Assembly: GCA_031430595.1 (NCBI GenBank) | Contig: JANPBU010000002.1 | Span: 1 to 64,000 of the forward strand | Direction of reading: 5' to 3' | Length of the DNA stretch: 64,000 nucleotides | Source: JANNBN01 sp031430595 | GTDB lineage: Bacteria; Actinomycetota; Acidimicrobiia; Acidimicrobiales; JANYDT01 | Part shown: positions 51,149-59,897 of the stretch, in pieces | How the letters are laid out: every line of letters begins with the position of its first letter | Position numbering within the stretch: the stretch's first letter is position 1 | The notes under the pieces: model-generated | The model's database searches: none | Seen by the model: only the letters and a program-made list of their open reading frames with translations | Told to the model about the DNA's origin: nothing | Made by a program: the position numbers and the translations under genes

Positions 51149-52357
51149 ATGACCACCGTTGAGCCGGCGCAACTGGTATCGCAGCCGAAAAAGCCACGTA
51201 TGGCCGAATTCGACGTGGTTCGAGCGCTGGTGCTTATCGGTGTGTTCAGCATGAACTACGTCGTCGAATGGAACCTCGACAACATCCGTGGTGTCGGATG
51301 GGACGGGCTCGACGAACCCCGGTGGATGCTTGAAGTATTCGACCCGTGGAAAGGCCCGCTAAGTACCCGTTTCGCGGCGACACTCACCATGCTGGTTGGT
51401 ATGGGTGTGGCGTTTGGTGCGGCGGGGGTTGTTCGTCGAGGCGACCCGAAAGAAATCACCGAGCAGCGGTGGAGGCTTCGTCGTCGAGGTGTGCTCTTCA
51501 TTCTGATTGGCGTGATGTTCGATCCGGTATGGCCCGGCGAGATCCTTCACTACGCCGGTACCTTCATGATTTTTGCTGCTTGGATGATTACCTGGCCGAA
51601 ACGGCGACTACTGATTGCGGCGGCTGGTGTTATGTCGCTGACAGCGATACAACGTGTGCTGGTATTCCGGTCGATCGGCCCTGAAAGTGCTTCGTGGTGG
51701 GGTGGTGCACCGGCTGATGGGTTCGGCCGAGTACCGGTGGGTACTCCGCGCGGCTACCTGTCGAGCGTGCTCTCATGGGGTGGTCACCCGGTGTTGCCGT
51801 GGCTCACCTTTGTGATCATCGGAATGCTGCTGGCGAAGGTACTTGTTCTCGATCAGCCGAACGGTCAAGCGTCTGCACGCTTACGTGTAACGCTCATGGG
51901 TGGCGCTGCTGCCATGGTGGTGTTTGGTTATGGGCTCGGCTTTGTTGGCCGTGGTTTGTTACCCCAACGGTGGGATTGGATTGCCTCACCTCAGCCGGGT
52001 GGGTTCATGAGGGTTACACCATTCGGTTTAGGTATGCCTGCATATGTTCTCTCGACGACCGGTATCGCGGTGTTTGCCATCGTGGGTCTGTCATGGTTGG
52101 CTCGCTTATTCGCCGATTGGTCTCCGGTGCGATTGCTTTCCCACGCGGGTCAAATGACCTTCACGATTTACTTGCTGCATGGCCTCATACCTTGGGCACT
52201 TATTGCCTACGTCGGTGTTGACCAGCGGCACGGTTTAATGCAGTCGTTCCTTATAGCGATCGGGTCGTGGCTGTTTGCCGTGGTTATCGCTGGCCCGTAC
52301 CACCGGTGGCGAAACATCGGCCCGATGGAATGGTTATTGCGCCGTATCGGGGGATAG
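51149..52357 (+). CDS. DUF418-type polytopic membrane protein
   Basis: This 402-residue protein has about nine to ten hydrophobic helices. The N-terminus FDVVRALVLIGVFSMNYVVE (arginine in the first helix) and the C-terminal DUF418-like region (SPVRLLSHAGQMTFTIYLLH, then IPWALIAYVG and GPYHRWRNIGPMEWLLR) are typical of YeiB/DUF418 and related acyltransferase-like membrane proteins. It may acylate or transport an envelope component; the role is not established. The 3' end overlaps the convergent reductase gene by 24 bases. Confidence 0.85.
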   Translation: MTTVEPAQLVSQPKKPRMAEFDVVRALVLIGVFSMNYVVEWNLDNIRGVGWDGLDEPRWMLEVFDPWKGPLSTRFAATLTMLVGMGVAFGAAGVVRRGDPKEITEQRWRLRRRGVLFILIGVMFDPVWPGEILHYAGTFMIFAAWMITWPKRRLLIAAAGVMSLTAIQRVLVFRSIGPESASWWGGAPADGFGRVPVGTPRGYLSSVLSWGGHPVLPWLTFVIIGMLLAKVLVLDQPNGQASARLRVTLMGGAAAMVVFGYGLGFVGRGLLPQRWDWIASPQPGGFMRVTPFGLGMPAYVLSTTGIAVFAIVGLSWLARLFADWSPVRLLSHAGQMTFTIYLLHGLIPWALIAYVGVDQRHGLMQSFLIAIGSWLFAVVIAGPYHRWRNIGPMEWLLRRIGG

Positions 52358-53209
52358 CGGTTTGTACTTCGGGTATTTCTCTATGAAGTCAGCGACAAAT
52401 GGGCAGGTGGGAATCACTTGTTGATCGGCAGCTGCCACGATATCGAGGGCGCCTCGCACAAGAACGGATGCAATTCCTTGGCCACGAAATTGCGGTTCGG
52501 TCACGGTGTGAGGAAGGTCAAGCACCGTGAAATCGCCCCGTTGGTAATGTTGGTAGTCGGCATAGCCGGCCACTAAGCCATCAAGGTGCAGTTCGAATCG
52601 ATTCAGCGGGGCATTGTCAATCACCGTTGCTCCACGAGATCGAAGTACCAGCGATTGAACGGTTGCATTCAACGTACCGGTCACGGGTTTGTGGAAGGAA
52701 GCTGACTCTACGGAAGCACTGGTGACCTTGGCGATGTTGGCTTGCGGTTCGGTGATAACGGCACCCAAACGCAACAAAATTTTCCCGATGTACAACGAAC
52801 CGTCGATTCCTGCACCACCCCCGGTAGACGCGCTGATGATCGCAACGGGCTTTGCTGCAAAGGCCGATTGCCCGATAGGGCGGCTGCACCAGTCGATGAG
52901 ATCTTTCAGCCCACCCGGAATCGAATAGTTGTACGTTGGCGAAGCAATGACAACCGCATCGGCTGTGCTGATGGCCCTTCGAACGTCGACGACGCCTGTT
53001 GGTGGATCACTTTCAAGGTCTTCGTTGAAATGGGGCAACCCGGCGAGGCCGGTATAGCGGGCGAATGTGGCACCGAGCCGATCCATTTCCGCCTCGGCGG
53101 CCGCCAGTAACGCAGCGTGATGCGAACCCGATCGAAGACTGGCGCAAATGGTCACGATATGAGGGAACCCAGACTGCCGGTCGGGCAATGGAAATTCGTT
53201 CTCACTCAT
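52334..53209 (-). CDS. Fusion of NADPH-dependent FMN reductase and GNAT acetyltransferase
   Basis: This single 291-residue frame has two domains. Residues 15-185 form a flavodoxin-like NADPH-dependent FMN reductase: ICASLRSGSHHAALLAAAEA, LPHFNEDLES, ADAVVIASPTYNYSIPGGLK with the flavin-binding loop, and AIISASTGGG. Residues 195-291 resemble the compact GNAT type (NRFELHLDGLVAGYADYQHY, PQFRGQGIASVLVRGALD, CPFVADFIEKYPKY), which typically acetylates small amines or proteins. The two domains are usually separate genes. No stop or frameshift lies between them. The start is ATG 53209. Its physiological substrate is unknown. Confidence 0.87.
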   Translation of the reverse strand: MSENEFPLPDRQSGFPHIVTICASLRSGSHHAALLAAAEAEMDRLGATFARYTGLAGLPHFNEDLESDPPTGVVDVRRAISTADAVVIASPTYNYSIPGGLKDLIDWCSRPIGQSAFAAKPVAIISASTGGGAGIDGSLYIGKILLRLGAVITEPQANIAKVTSASVESASFHKPVTGTLNATVQSLVLRSRGATVIDNAPLNRFELHLDGLVAGYADYQHYQRGDFTVLDLPHTVTEPQFRGQGIASVLVRGALDIVAAADQQVIPTCPFVADFIEKYPKYKPLSPDTAQ

Positions 53210-53279
53210 GCAGAATGCAGTCTTGTCGAAATTCGCTTACCGATCGTCGCTGGCACGGTAAGGTACACAGGCTTGTTTT

Positions 53280-53365
<86 letters not shown>

Positions 53366-53424
53366 AACCAGCCCCCGACACGCAATTGCTTGGTGCAGCA
53401 GCGAGCACGTGGTCGAGAATGACT

Positions 53425-53622
53425 TCAGTATTCGCCCGGTTGGAGCCAGACGACTATACCGTTGCGGGCTACAACAATTGGGTATCCGAGTCGGCGGTGC
53501 TCATCGATTGCTTGGGTGACCGCTTCACGGATCATGACGGTCTCGTCGAGCAGGCGCTGTGACCTCGCATCGACCGTTTGGGTTCCTGTTGCCGGAACTT
53601 TGCTGGTGGTCGTTCGAGTCAC
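53425..53622 (-). CDS. Small putative antitoxin-like partner of the zeta-type toxin
   Basis: This is a 65-residue protein with a polar start (MTRTTTSKVPATG), a helix (LLDETVMIREAVTQAIDEHR) and a basic-hydrophobic end (LGYPIVVARNGIVVWLQPGE). Small proteins of this layout are typically encoded next to zeta/P-loop kinase toxins, and here the remnant of such a toxin lies just upstream. It is intact although the toxin is destroyed. Regulation or toxin binding is inferred from context only. Confidence 0.6.
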   Translation of the reverse strand: MTRTTTSKVPATGTQTVDARSQRLLDETVMIREAVTQAIDEHRRLGYPIVVARNGIVVWLQPGEY

Positions 53623-53653
53623 GGTTCATTTTCCCATACTGCTCAGTGTTTGC

Positions 53654-53955
53654 CTAGCGGCTGAGGCGTTTGAGCTGGTCCCAGCGTTGTTCGTCAAAGA
53701 TGGTTTCCAGGTGATCTTCGGAGTTGGCAACGATGGTTGGTTCTTCGTTGGCGTTCTCCCAAAGTGACCATGAGTCGACTCGTGCGAGGGCCATTTCGCC
53801 ATCGGGGAGCGCTTCGAGAATCGGAGTTCGGCACCAATGAGGTCAGCGTTCACGAACTCGACCTCTGATCCAAGAAACCGTGGCGATACCGTCGTTTTCC
53901 CAGCGCCGTTCGGGCCAACCAGACTCGTTCTGTGGTTGGTCGAGTGTGGGCACAT
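53654..53955 (-). pseudogene. Zeta-toxin/P-loop kinase remnant with internal deletion
   Basis: On the minus strand the frame from 53955 begins with SLVGPNGAGKTTVSPRFLG and VEFVNADLIGAEL, the start of a zeta-toxin-like (UDP-sugar kinase) protein. Near 53825 it jumps, with a frame change, to ILEALPDGEMALARVDSWSL, WENANEEPTIVANSEDHLE and TIFDEQRWDQLKRLSR, which match the C-terminal end of the same family (stop at 53654-53656). The middle part of the kinase (about 100 residues) is absent, so no active toxin can be made. The partner gene downstream is intact. Only sequence pattern supports the family call. Confidence 0.75.
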
Positions 53956-54207
53956 GTCGTTCGTCGTCTTTTTTCGGAGCAGGGCGTGGCTGACCGGTAC
54001 ACCCTATTCGCCAAGTCTGCTGTGTCTTTGTTGTTTCGCGATGGACTTTGACGGAGCAACTCCGCTCACAGTGACGATAGTTAGTATGCGAACGTAGCCC
54101 GCTCTACGAACTGGGTGGACTCGGTCCCCGTTGTTTCTGCTAGTGAAATTTGGATGACGGAGGCCCGCTCGTGTGTCAGACTCTCATTGCCGGGTTCGCT
54201 TGGCAAC

Positions 54208-54299
54208 GGAGAAGTGCGAGAGCGGCCGAATCGACCTCACTGCTAATGAGGGGACTTGGGAAACTGGGTCCGAGGGTTCAAATCCCTCCTTCTCCGCCA
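54208..54299 (+). tRNA. tRNA-Ser (GCU)
   Basis: A long-variable-arm tRNA with acceptor stem GGAGAAG/CTTCTCC, anticodon stem CTCA/TGAG with loop CTGCTAA (anticodon GCT), a variable arm GACTTGGGAAACTGGGTC and T arm GAGGG-TTCAAAT-CCCTC. CCA is encoded at 54297-54299. The region 53956-54207 before it holds nothing recognisable. Confidence 0.95.
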
Positions 54300-54348
54300 G
54301 TAATACCCGTCTGGGTGCCAGAGATGATCCGGTACACTGGCGTCACAA

Positions 54349-54421
54349 GCGTTCGTAGCTCAACGGATAGAGCATCTCACTACGGATGAGAAGGTTGCAT
54401 GTTCGAATCATGCCGAGCGCA
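54349..54421 (+). tRNA. tRNA-Arg (ACG)
   Basis: The 73-base tRNA has acceptor stem GCGTTCG/CGAGCGC (one G-U pair), D arm GCTC...GAGC, anticodon stem TCTCA/TGAGA with loop CTACGGA (anticodon ACG, normally edited to ICG) and T arm GCATG-TTCGAAT-CATGC, discriminator A. CCA is not encoded. Confidence 0.95.
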
Positions 54422-54438
54422 CTAAATACCCAAGCCGT

Positions 54439-54473
54439 GAAGCCCTCGCCTGTGCGGGGGCTTCTTGTTGTCT
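54439..54473 (+). terminator. Intrinsic terminator after tRNA-Arg
   Basis: GAAGCCC (54439-54445) pairs with GGGCTTC (54458-54464), extended by CGC/GCG inside, and is followed by TTGTTGTCT. It ends the tRNA transcript and lies just before the stop of the convergent gene at 54472. Confidence 0.82.
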
Positions 54474-55128
54474 AGGCGGGATTTCGGCCTATGTGTGCGA
54501 TCAACTGATCGATGAGTGGCGCGTCGCCGGCGATTGCTATGGCCGGGGCATACGCGTTGGGCCCGCCCCTCATTTCTTTTGGCATGGTGGCCCGAATGGC
54601 GTCGAACATTTCTTGGCGGCCAGCGGCAGGCAAAATTTCGCGCATCACGTCGAGCGACATGGCAAGCACTTCGTCATCCCAGGCGGGGTTTTGGTCGGTT
54701 GCCTGTGCCAGATCCCATGTATGGGCGGTGAACTCAGCGACGTAGCTGCGTAGCGCCAGAGCCCCCGACTCGGCGGCCCACGGCAACATGGTCGGGCGGG
54801 TAAGCGTAGCCGGGTCGGCCCAGGCGGCCTCTTCCTCACGAGCAAATTCGTGCCAGGCTCCAGCCCAATCGCCGTCAGACGGTTCAAAATGCTCGGGTCG
54901 GCCAAACGGATTCTCGACATTACGGCCAACGACGGTAATTCGATCAAGCGCCCCGAGGAGGTGCCCCAACAGTTGATGCACCGTGAACGTTCCGCAGGGC
55001 GTCGGGTTACCCATTTGACTGGGGTGCACTTCGCCAATGATGTCACCGGCAAGAGCGATTGACTTGGCGACGAGCGGACGTGGATCGACGGTTGAAGGTG
55101 AGGATGAGGATGAGGTGTGGGCGTTCAT
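54472..55128 (-). CDS. TIGR03086-type (DinB/mycothiol-dependent isomerase-like) protein
   Basis: This roughly 218-residue four-helix-bundle protein of the DinB/MDMPI group, TIGR03086 type, has NPTPCGTFTVHQLLGHLLGA with an H that can bind metal, LRSYVAEFTAHTWDLAQATD (second His region) and a C-terminal HIGRNP. Members are thought to bind a divalent metal and may use mycothiol, an actinobacterial thiol; none of this is proven for this protein. ATG 55128 (MNAHTSS) is chosen over an upstream start at 55158. It is divergent from the WYL regulator and is a plausible target of it. Confidence 0.87.
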   Translation of the reverse strand: MNAHTSSSSSPSTVDPRPLVAKSIALAGDIIGEVHPSQMGNPTPCGTFTVHQLLGHLLGALDRITVVGRNVENPFGRPEHFEPSDGDWAGAWHEFAREEEAAWADPATLTRPTMLPWAAESGALALRSYVAEFTAHTWDLAQATDQNPAWDDEVLAMSLDVMREILPAAGRQEMFDAIRATMPKEMRGGPNAYAPAIAIAGDAPLIDQLIAHIGRNPA

Positions 55129-55192
55129 AGGTGCAAGGTAACGGGTTAAACCGGTCACCTATTGTCCGGTTTTATGTGGCAACATCAAAAAC

Positions 55193-56146
55193 ATGCGAGC
55201 CGACCGATTGGTAGCCCTTCTGCTCATTCTGCAACGCAAGGGTCACGTGACGGCCAGCGAAGTAGCCGACGAATTAGAGATCTCCGAGCGCACCGCTCGA
55301 CGTGACCTTGAGGCCCTCGGCGCCGCCGGTCTTCCGGTGTATTCGACCCAGGGTCGCAATGGTGGCTGGCAGCTTCTCGGTGACTCCCGAACTGACCTAA
55401 GCGGCCTCAACGCAGCTGAAGTGCGAGCGCTGTTCCTTGTCGCAGGCCCGGCGTCATCTGCAACCCCAGCAGTAAAGGCCGGGTTACGCAAACTACTCAG
55501 TGCGCTTCCTAAAACGATGCAAGATGAAGCCGAGCGGGCATCGTCAGCGTTGATTGTTGACCCTGTTCGGTGGGGTCAGCAAGTACGAGAACGTCCCCTT
55601 CCGCAGTGGCTTGACGCGCTGCAAACAGCGGTGATTTCTGATGAGCAGGTTGTGCTTGGTTATCAAACGCCCAGCGGCGAAGCGAGCGTTCGTGTAGTAA
55701 GCCCACTTGGTATTGCCGCAAAAGGTGTTGCTTGGTACTTGGTAGCAGATACCGAAAAAGGTATGCGAACGTTTCGTATCGACCGAGTGATATCGGTCGA
55801 GGGAACCGGCGTTCGGGTTGTTCGGCCTGAGGGCTTCGATCTTGCAGCAGCATGGAAGTTGATCGCTGAGCGAGTAGGCGATTTGTGGGCTGTCTCCGTC
55901 CGGGCTCTGGCCCAACCCGTTGCACTGCAGCCACTGCGTTGGGTGTTTGGGCCAAAGTTACGCGTTGGGCCTGCCGGTGTTGACGGGCGAGTGGAGGTTG
56001 AGATTGCTGCCCCGGACCAGCGTGCCCTCATTCATAAGCTTGCTGGCTTTGGCACGTTGGTTGAGGTAGTGGAACCGAGCGAGATCCGGATCGAATTGAA
56101 ACGTATCGGCGAAGACCTCGTTGCGCTCTACCTCGATAACGATTGA
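55193..56146 (+). CDS. HTH/WYL-domain transcriptional regulator
   Basis: This 317-residue YafY-type regulator has an N-terminal DeoR-like winged helix (ADRLVALLLILQRKGHVTAS, then EVADELEISERTARRDLEAL and GLPVYSTQGRNGGWQLL). A WYL domain in the middle has VVSPLGIAAKGVAWYLVADT and FRIDRVISVEGTG, and a C-terminal WCX-like extension follows. WYL domains sense ligands or nucleic acids. It is divergent from the TIGR03086 gene with a 64-base gap, so it probably controls that gene and itself. The 3' end overlaps the MFS relic on the other strand. Confidence 0.93.
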   Translation: MRADRLVALLLILQRKGHVTASEVADELEISERTARRDLEALGAAGLPVYSTQGRNGGWQLLGDSRTDLSGLNAAEVRALFLVAGPASSATPAVKAGLRKLLSALPKTMQDEAERASSALIVDPVRWGQQVRERPLPQWLDALQTAVISDEQVVLGYQTPSGEASVRVVSPLGIAAKGVAWYLVADTEKGMRTFRIDRVISVEGTGVRVVRPEGFDLAAAWKLIAERVGDLWAVSVRALAQPVALQPLRWVFGPKLRVGPAGVDGRVEVEIAAPDQRALIHKLAGFGTLVEVVEPSEIRIELKRIGEDLVALYLDND

Positions 56147-56444
56147 TGGTTGTCACGCGCTGCGCAGCGAACTTCGCAGACCCCACTGGCCAGCGTTCCA
56201 GACAGTATGGGCAGACCAATCGCACTTAGGGTTCCAACGAGCACAAACCTGGTCTCGTATCCGAACGTATCAATCGAAAACCCTGACACACCTGCTGCGG
56301 CCCCACCGAGCCAGAACTCGAGACATTGGTCGAAACCCAGCGAGGAAGAGTTGGTATTGACATGCCGATTGCCGTGTAGAGAAGGGCAGTGGCAATCCCA
56401 AGGAAGCCGTTAGTGTTCCAACTCGAACGGTTTGAGGATTGCAC
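56128..56444 (-). pseudogene. MFS transporter remnant with internal deletion
   Basis: On the minus strand, GTG 56444 begins an MFS-like first helix (FLGIATALLYTAIGMSIPTL, then PRW). The frame then jumps near 56333 to LEFWLGGAAAGVSGFSIDTF, GYETRFVLVGTLSAIGLPIL and SGTLASG, which look like the last two helices of the same kind of transporter, ending at TAG 56128-56130. About ten helices are missing and the two parts are in different frames. The 3' end runs 19 bases into the WYL gene on the opposite strand. Confidence 0.7.
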
Positions 56445-56551
56445 TGTTTACAGATTAGTGCTCGTCCAAACAATCCTGGAACTTTCTCGGGCTGGCAGAC
56501 TGTTGCCGGTAAGGTGACCCGAACGCAAAAAATCACGAAACCTGTGCGAAG

Positions 56552-56568
56552 GCCGGTTGCTTACCGGC
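56552..56568. promoter_or_regulatory. Inverted repeat upstream of the MMPL gene
   Basis: GCCGGT and ACCGGC form a perfect 6-bp dyad around a 5-base centre, 36 bases before the GTG start of the MMPL transporter gene. It is a candidate operator; no neighbouring TetR-type regulator is visible. Confidence 0.35.
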
Positions 56569-56604
56569 ATGTGAAGTAACCGTCGACCGGCAAGGAAATG
56601 CAAC

Positions 56605-58806
56605 GTGAACAGATCATCCGCAGTACCAACATCTCGTCCACTTCTCGATCGTTTGGCCTCGTGGTGTTTCATGCATCGTCGAGTCGTACTGTTGCTCTGG
56701 GTTCTTGCGCTTCCAGCAATGTTTACGATTTCCGGTGCTCTCGGTGGCAAGTACAACGATGCGCAGGGTGAAGGCAGTGGCACCGAATCATCGAAGGCTG
56801 TTGAGGTGTTCGCCCGAGAGTTTCCTCAAGGTAAGGCGCAGTCAAACGGCGAGGCTGGCGAGATCGTCTTCAAGGTTGAGGGTGGTATCGAATCGAAGCG
56901 GGCTGAAATTACGGCGTGGCTCGACACATTCGCAAAGAACAAAATCGTTGCAACGGTTTCTAGCCCCTTCACAGCGACTCAGCCTGGTCAGGTTTCTCCG
57001 AATGGCACAGTCGGCCTTGCGCAGGTGACGTTCAAACCCGGCGTAAATCTTGCGACCGAACCGGCGCTACTCGTGAAGACCGCGAAATCGTTGCGTGACA
57101 ATGGTGTCACGACCGAATTCGGTGGTCAGCCGTTTGCCGGATTTTCCCTGCCTCCAAGCGAAGCGTTCGGTCTGCTCGCTGCAGTGCTCATTCTTTTGCT
57201 TGCGTTCGGGTCAATTATCGCTATGGGTTTACCGATTCTCACAGCGGCACTTGGTGTAAGCATTGCTGTAGCCGGTGTCGGCATCTGGTCATTCTTCACC
57301 GACATGCCATCATTCGTCACGAGCATTACGGGCATGATTGGCCTTGGTGTCGGAATTGACTATGTGCTGTTCATAGTCACTCGCTATAAAGATGAGTTGC
57401 ATGATGGCATGACCCCTCACGACGCAACGGTACGTGCGATTACTACTGCCGGGCGTGCTGTCGTGTTCGCCGGAATTACCGTCATCATTTCGATGCTCGG
57501 CATGTTCCTCATGGGCCTTTCGTTCATCAACGGCATCGCCCTAGCTGGCGCAACTCCGGTGTTTGTCATCGTGTTTGCTGCTGTCACACTGATCCCGGCG
57601 ATGCTCGGATTTATCGGTCACAACATCGACAAATGGTCGATCCACCGGGGCCCGCCAAAGCCGAAAGATCAGGAAACCGGTTGGCATCGTTGGAGCCGAG
57701 GTGTGCAACGACGGGCATGGCCGTTCGCGCTCGGTGGTCTCGCCGTTCTCGTGATCGCGTCGATTCCGTTGCTATCACTTCGTCTCGGGTTTTCTGACCA
57801 GGGAAACAATGCGAAAGATAATACGACTCGTAAGGCATATGACATCAAGGCCGCCGTGTTTGGTCCGGGTTCGAACGCTCCCGGCCTTATCGCCATCGAG
57901 ACGCCGACACCCGACGCCGCAGCGATCGTACCGAAACTAGAAGCTGCCGTGAGAGCCACGCCGGGGGTGGCGTTCGCCGCCGCGCAGCCCCTTCCGTCGG
58001 GTAAAGCTTTCCTCATCACGTTCACGCCAACTACTGGGCCGCAAGACGTCGCCACAGACAAGCTCGTTCACGATCTTCGCAAAAACGTAATCGCACCTAT
58101 CGTCGCAGGAAGCGGTGCCACTGCGTATCTTGGTGGCTTCACTGCTGGTGGAATCGACTTTGCTTCGCTTATTGGGTCGCGTTTGCCACTGTTCATCGGT
58201 GTGGTTTTGGTCTTGTCCTTCTTGCTTTTGATGGCAGTGTTTCGTAGCGTTCTCGTGCCGCTGAAGGCCGTGATCATGAACTTGCTCTCGATCGGTGCCG
58301 CGTACGGGGTTGTTGTTGCTGTCTTTCAATGGGGTTGGGGAGGGTCGCTTCTTGGGGTCGGCAAACCTGGCCCTATCGAGCCATGGATCCCGATGATGAT
58401 GTTCGCCATCGTGTTCGGCCTGTCGATGGACTACGAAGTGTTCCTCCTCTCACGTATTCGTGAGTACTACGACCACGGCCACGACAACGGCTCAGCAGTT
58501 GTCGAAGGGCTCGCATCGACTGCACGGGTCATCACCGCTGCCGCAGCAATCATGGTGTGCGTGTTCCTCGGTTTCGCACTTGGTGATCGTGCCATCAAAG
58601 TCATGGGAATCGGTCTTGCTACGGCAGTCTTCATCGATGCCACCATCGTTCGAATCATTATGGTGCCAGCAACCATGGAACTTCTTGGCGACCGCAACTG
58701 GTGGTTTCCCCGGTGGCTCGACAAAGTCATTCCGAAACTCAACGTCGAAGGCACTGCTGATCGAACTGATTCCAACGTTGTTGGGGCGGCGTTGCCGAGT
58801 TCATAG
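56605..58806 (+). CDS. MMPL/RND-family membrane transporter
   Basis: This 733-residue MMPL protein probably exports lipids or hydrophobic compounds using proton motive force. It begins with a cytoplasmic stretch and helix (HRRVVLLLWVLALPAMFTIS), then the first extracytoplasmic loop with the porter domain, a helix block with GLGVGIDYVLFIVTRYKDEL (Asp-Tyr pair), a second loop, and a second helix block with FGLSMDYEVFLLSRIREYYD. The proton-relay Asp-Tyr pairs are kept. The start is GTG at 56605 with AAGGAAA upstream. It is not adjacent to a lipid-synthesis gene, so the substrate is unknown. Confidence 0.94.
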   Translation: MNRSSAVPTSRPLLDRLASWCFMHRRVVLLLWVLALPAMFTISGALGGKYNDAQGEGSGTESSKAVEVFAREFPQGKAQSNGEAGEIVFKVEGGIESKRAEITAWLDTFAKNKIVATVSSPFTATQPGQVSPNGTVGLAQVTFKPGVNLATEPALLVKTAKSLRDNGVTTEFGGQPFAGFSLPPSEAFGLLAAVLILLLAFGSIIAMGLPILTAALGVSIAVAGVGIWSFFTDMPSFVTSITGMIGLGVGIDYVLFIVTRYKDELHDGMTPHDATVRAITTAGRAVVFAGITVIISMLGMFLMGLSFINGIALAGATPVFVIVFAAVTLIPAMLGFIGHNIDKWSIHRGPPKPKDQETGWHRWSRGVQRRAWPFALGGLAVLVIASIPLLSLRLGFSDQGNNAKDNTTRKAYDIKAAVFGPGSNAPGLIAIETPTPDAAAIVPKLEAAVRATPGVAFAAAQPLPSGKAFLITFTPTTGPQDVATDKLVHDLRKNVIAPIVAGSGATAYLGGFTAGGIDFASLIGSRLPLFIGVVLVLSFLLLMAVFRSVLVPLKAVIMNLLSIGAAYGVVVAVFQWGWGGSLLGVGKPGPIEPWIPMMMFAIVFGLSMDYEVFLLSRIREYYDHGHDNGSAVVEGLASTARVITAAAAIMVCVFLGFALGDRAIKVMGIGLATAVFIDATIVRIIMVPATMELLGDRNWWFPRWLDKVIPKLNVEGTADRTDSNVVGAALPSS

Positions 58807-58898
58807 CCGGGGGGTTGATTCGCTGGTTTGTTGCCTCACCAGAGGTCGCTAGCCTCATCCAGTTAACGGTCTATAGGTGTAGCGATAACAGCTGAGGC

Positions 58899-59510
58899 TT
58901 AGAAGCCTACGAGGAAGGAATCGCTTTCCCATTTCCACCAATTGTCGTTTAGCTCGTGCATGAACGGATGGAGGTCGTCTATCGGAGGGACACTTTGCGA
59001 CCAGGCGTACCCTGCAGAATCGATAAAACCAGCACCAGCGACCTGAAAGAACAATGTGTCGCCAGAACGAACGATGGCCTTGACAGGAAGCGGGCCAAGC
59101 CAACCCTGTGAGGGCGGTGTTTGATCACTCATGATGCTTCGAACGTCGCGTTCAATCCAAGGACGAGCAATTCGAAGAACCAGGTCTTTGTCTGCTGTCG
59201 CGACGGTCAGTAGGAAAGCAGTTCCGAAGATCGCCGGCACGATCAACCAGCCTCGATGTCTGGGAAATTGGCGGTTCGAAATGACACTTACAGTGAGACC
59301 TATTCCCCAAGCAGCAACGATGAGGGCTGCCAGAAGGATGAGGCCGATAAGTGGGAAAAACAAATATCCGGCGATATTTACCGATAGGAAGATGCCGAAA
59401 CATGTAAGCACGCTGATCCCAGTTACCACCCGACCCGGTGGTCGGGATTTTGACCGGACTGTCGCATTGGTTGGAGGTGGAATGGACACGCAGAGATCCT
59501 GACAGTTCAT
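58899..59510 (-). CDS. Hypothetical membrane protein
   Basis: This 203-residue protein has three hydrophobic helices in its first half (VVTGISVLTCFGIFLSVNIA, FFPLIGLILLAALIVAAWGI, GWLIVPAIFGTAFLLTVATA) and a polar C-terminal half with PVKAIVRSGDTLFFQVAGAG and a DLHPFMHELNDNWWKW stretch. No family is recognised. The last ~90 residues should form a soluble domain on one side of the membrane. It lies alone between the MMPL gene and two decayed genes. Confidence 0.6.
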   Translation of the reverse strand: MNCQDLCVSIPPPTNATVRSKSRPPGRVVTGISVLTCFGIFLSVNIAGYLFFPLIGLILLAALIVAAWGIGLTVSVISNRQFPRHRGWLIVPAIFGTAFLLTVATADKDLVLRIARPWIERDVRSIMSDQTPPSQGWLGPLPVKAIVRSGDTLFFQVAGAGFIDSAGYAWSQSVPPIDDLHPFMHELNDNWWKWESDSFLVGF

Positions 59511-59551
59511 TATGTGGATCTCGTTCAGGGCTGGTGGGGATTATGTAGAGA

Positions 59552-59897
59552 TCATCTGATCGAACGAGGAGATACTGCGACGGTTTGACCGGGAAACTCA
59601 GCGTTTAACGCTTCTCCGAGCATCAGCGATGCAACAGCAGTCCGCGAGACCGATGGTGGAATTTGGCGTATTGAACATTGCCCCAGTGGGAGCAGTGTGT
59701 ACTTATCTAGTCGGCCCTGCTTATTGGTAAGTCGTCCGGCGTGGACCACCGTAAAACCGTGTGATTCGATGAGGGCATCGGCCGCAGTCTTTGCAGAGAG
59801 TTCGCTTTTCAAAATCGTCGCAAGGAAGGATCCGAATGTTGAACCGATGATGCTGCGGCTAGCACCCGTTCCCAGCGTACCCAGCCAAATGATTCGA
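59552..59897 (-). pseudogene. C-terminal remnant of an atypical SDR (NAD(P)H-binding) protein
   Basis: The minus-strand frame ending at 59552 reads RIIWLGTLGTGASRSIIG, ILKSELSAKTAADALIESHG, FTVVHAGRLTNKQGRLDKY and VSRTAVASLMLGEALN, the C-terminal two thirds of an NAD(P)H-binding (NmrA/BVR-B-like) SDR. The N-terminal Rossmann GxxGxxG part is missing: upstream of about 59897 the sequence becomes that of a LysR gene on the opposite strand. Confidence 0.72.

Noticed and set aside
53366..54207. Integrative element between the two tRNA-Ser genes
   Set aside because: No integrase and no attachment-site repeat of a tRNA end was found; only the zeta relic and its partner are present.
59697..59896. 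N-terminal 66 residues of the long plus frame containing the LysR domain
   Set aside because: This part is the antisense of the SDR remnant and shows no helix-turn-helix, so it is not a real N-terminus of the regulator.
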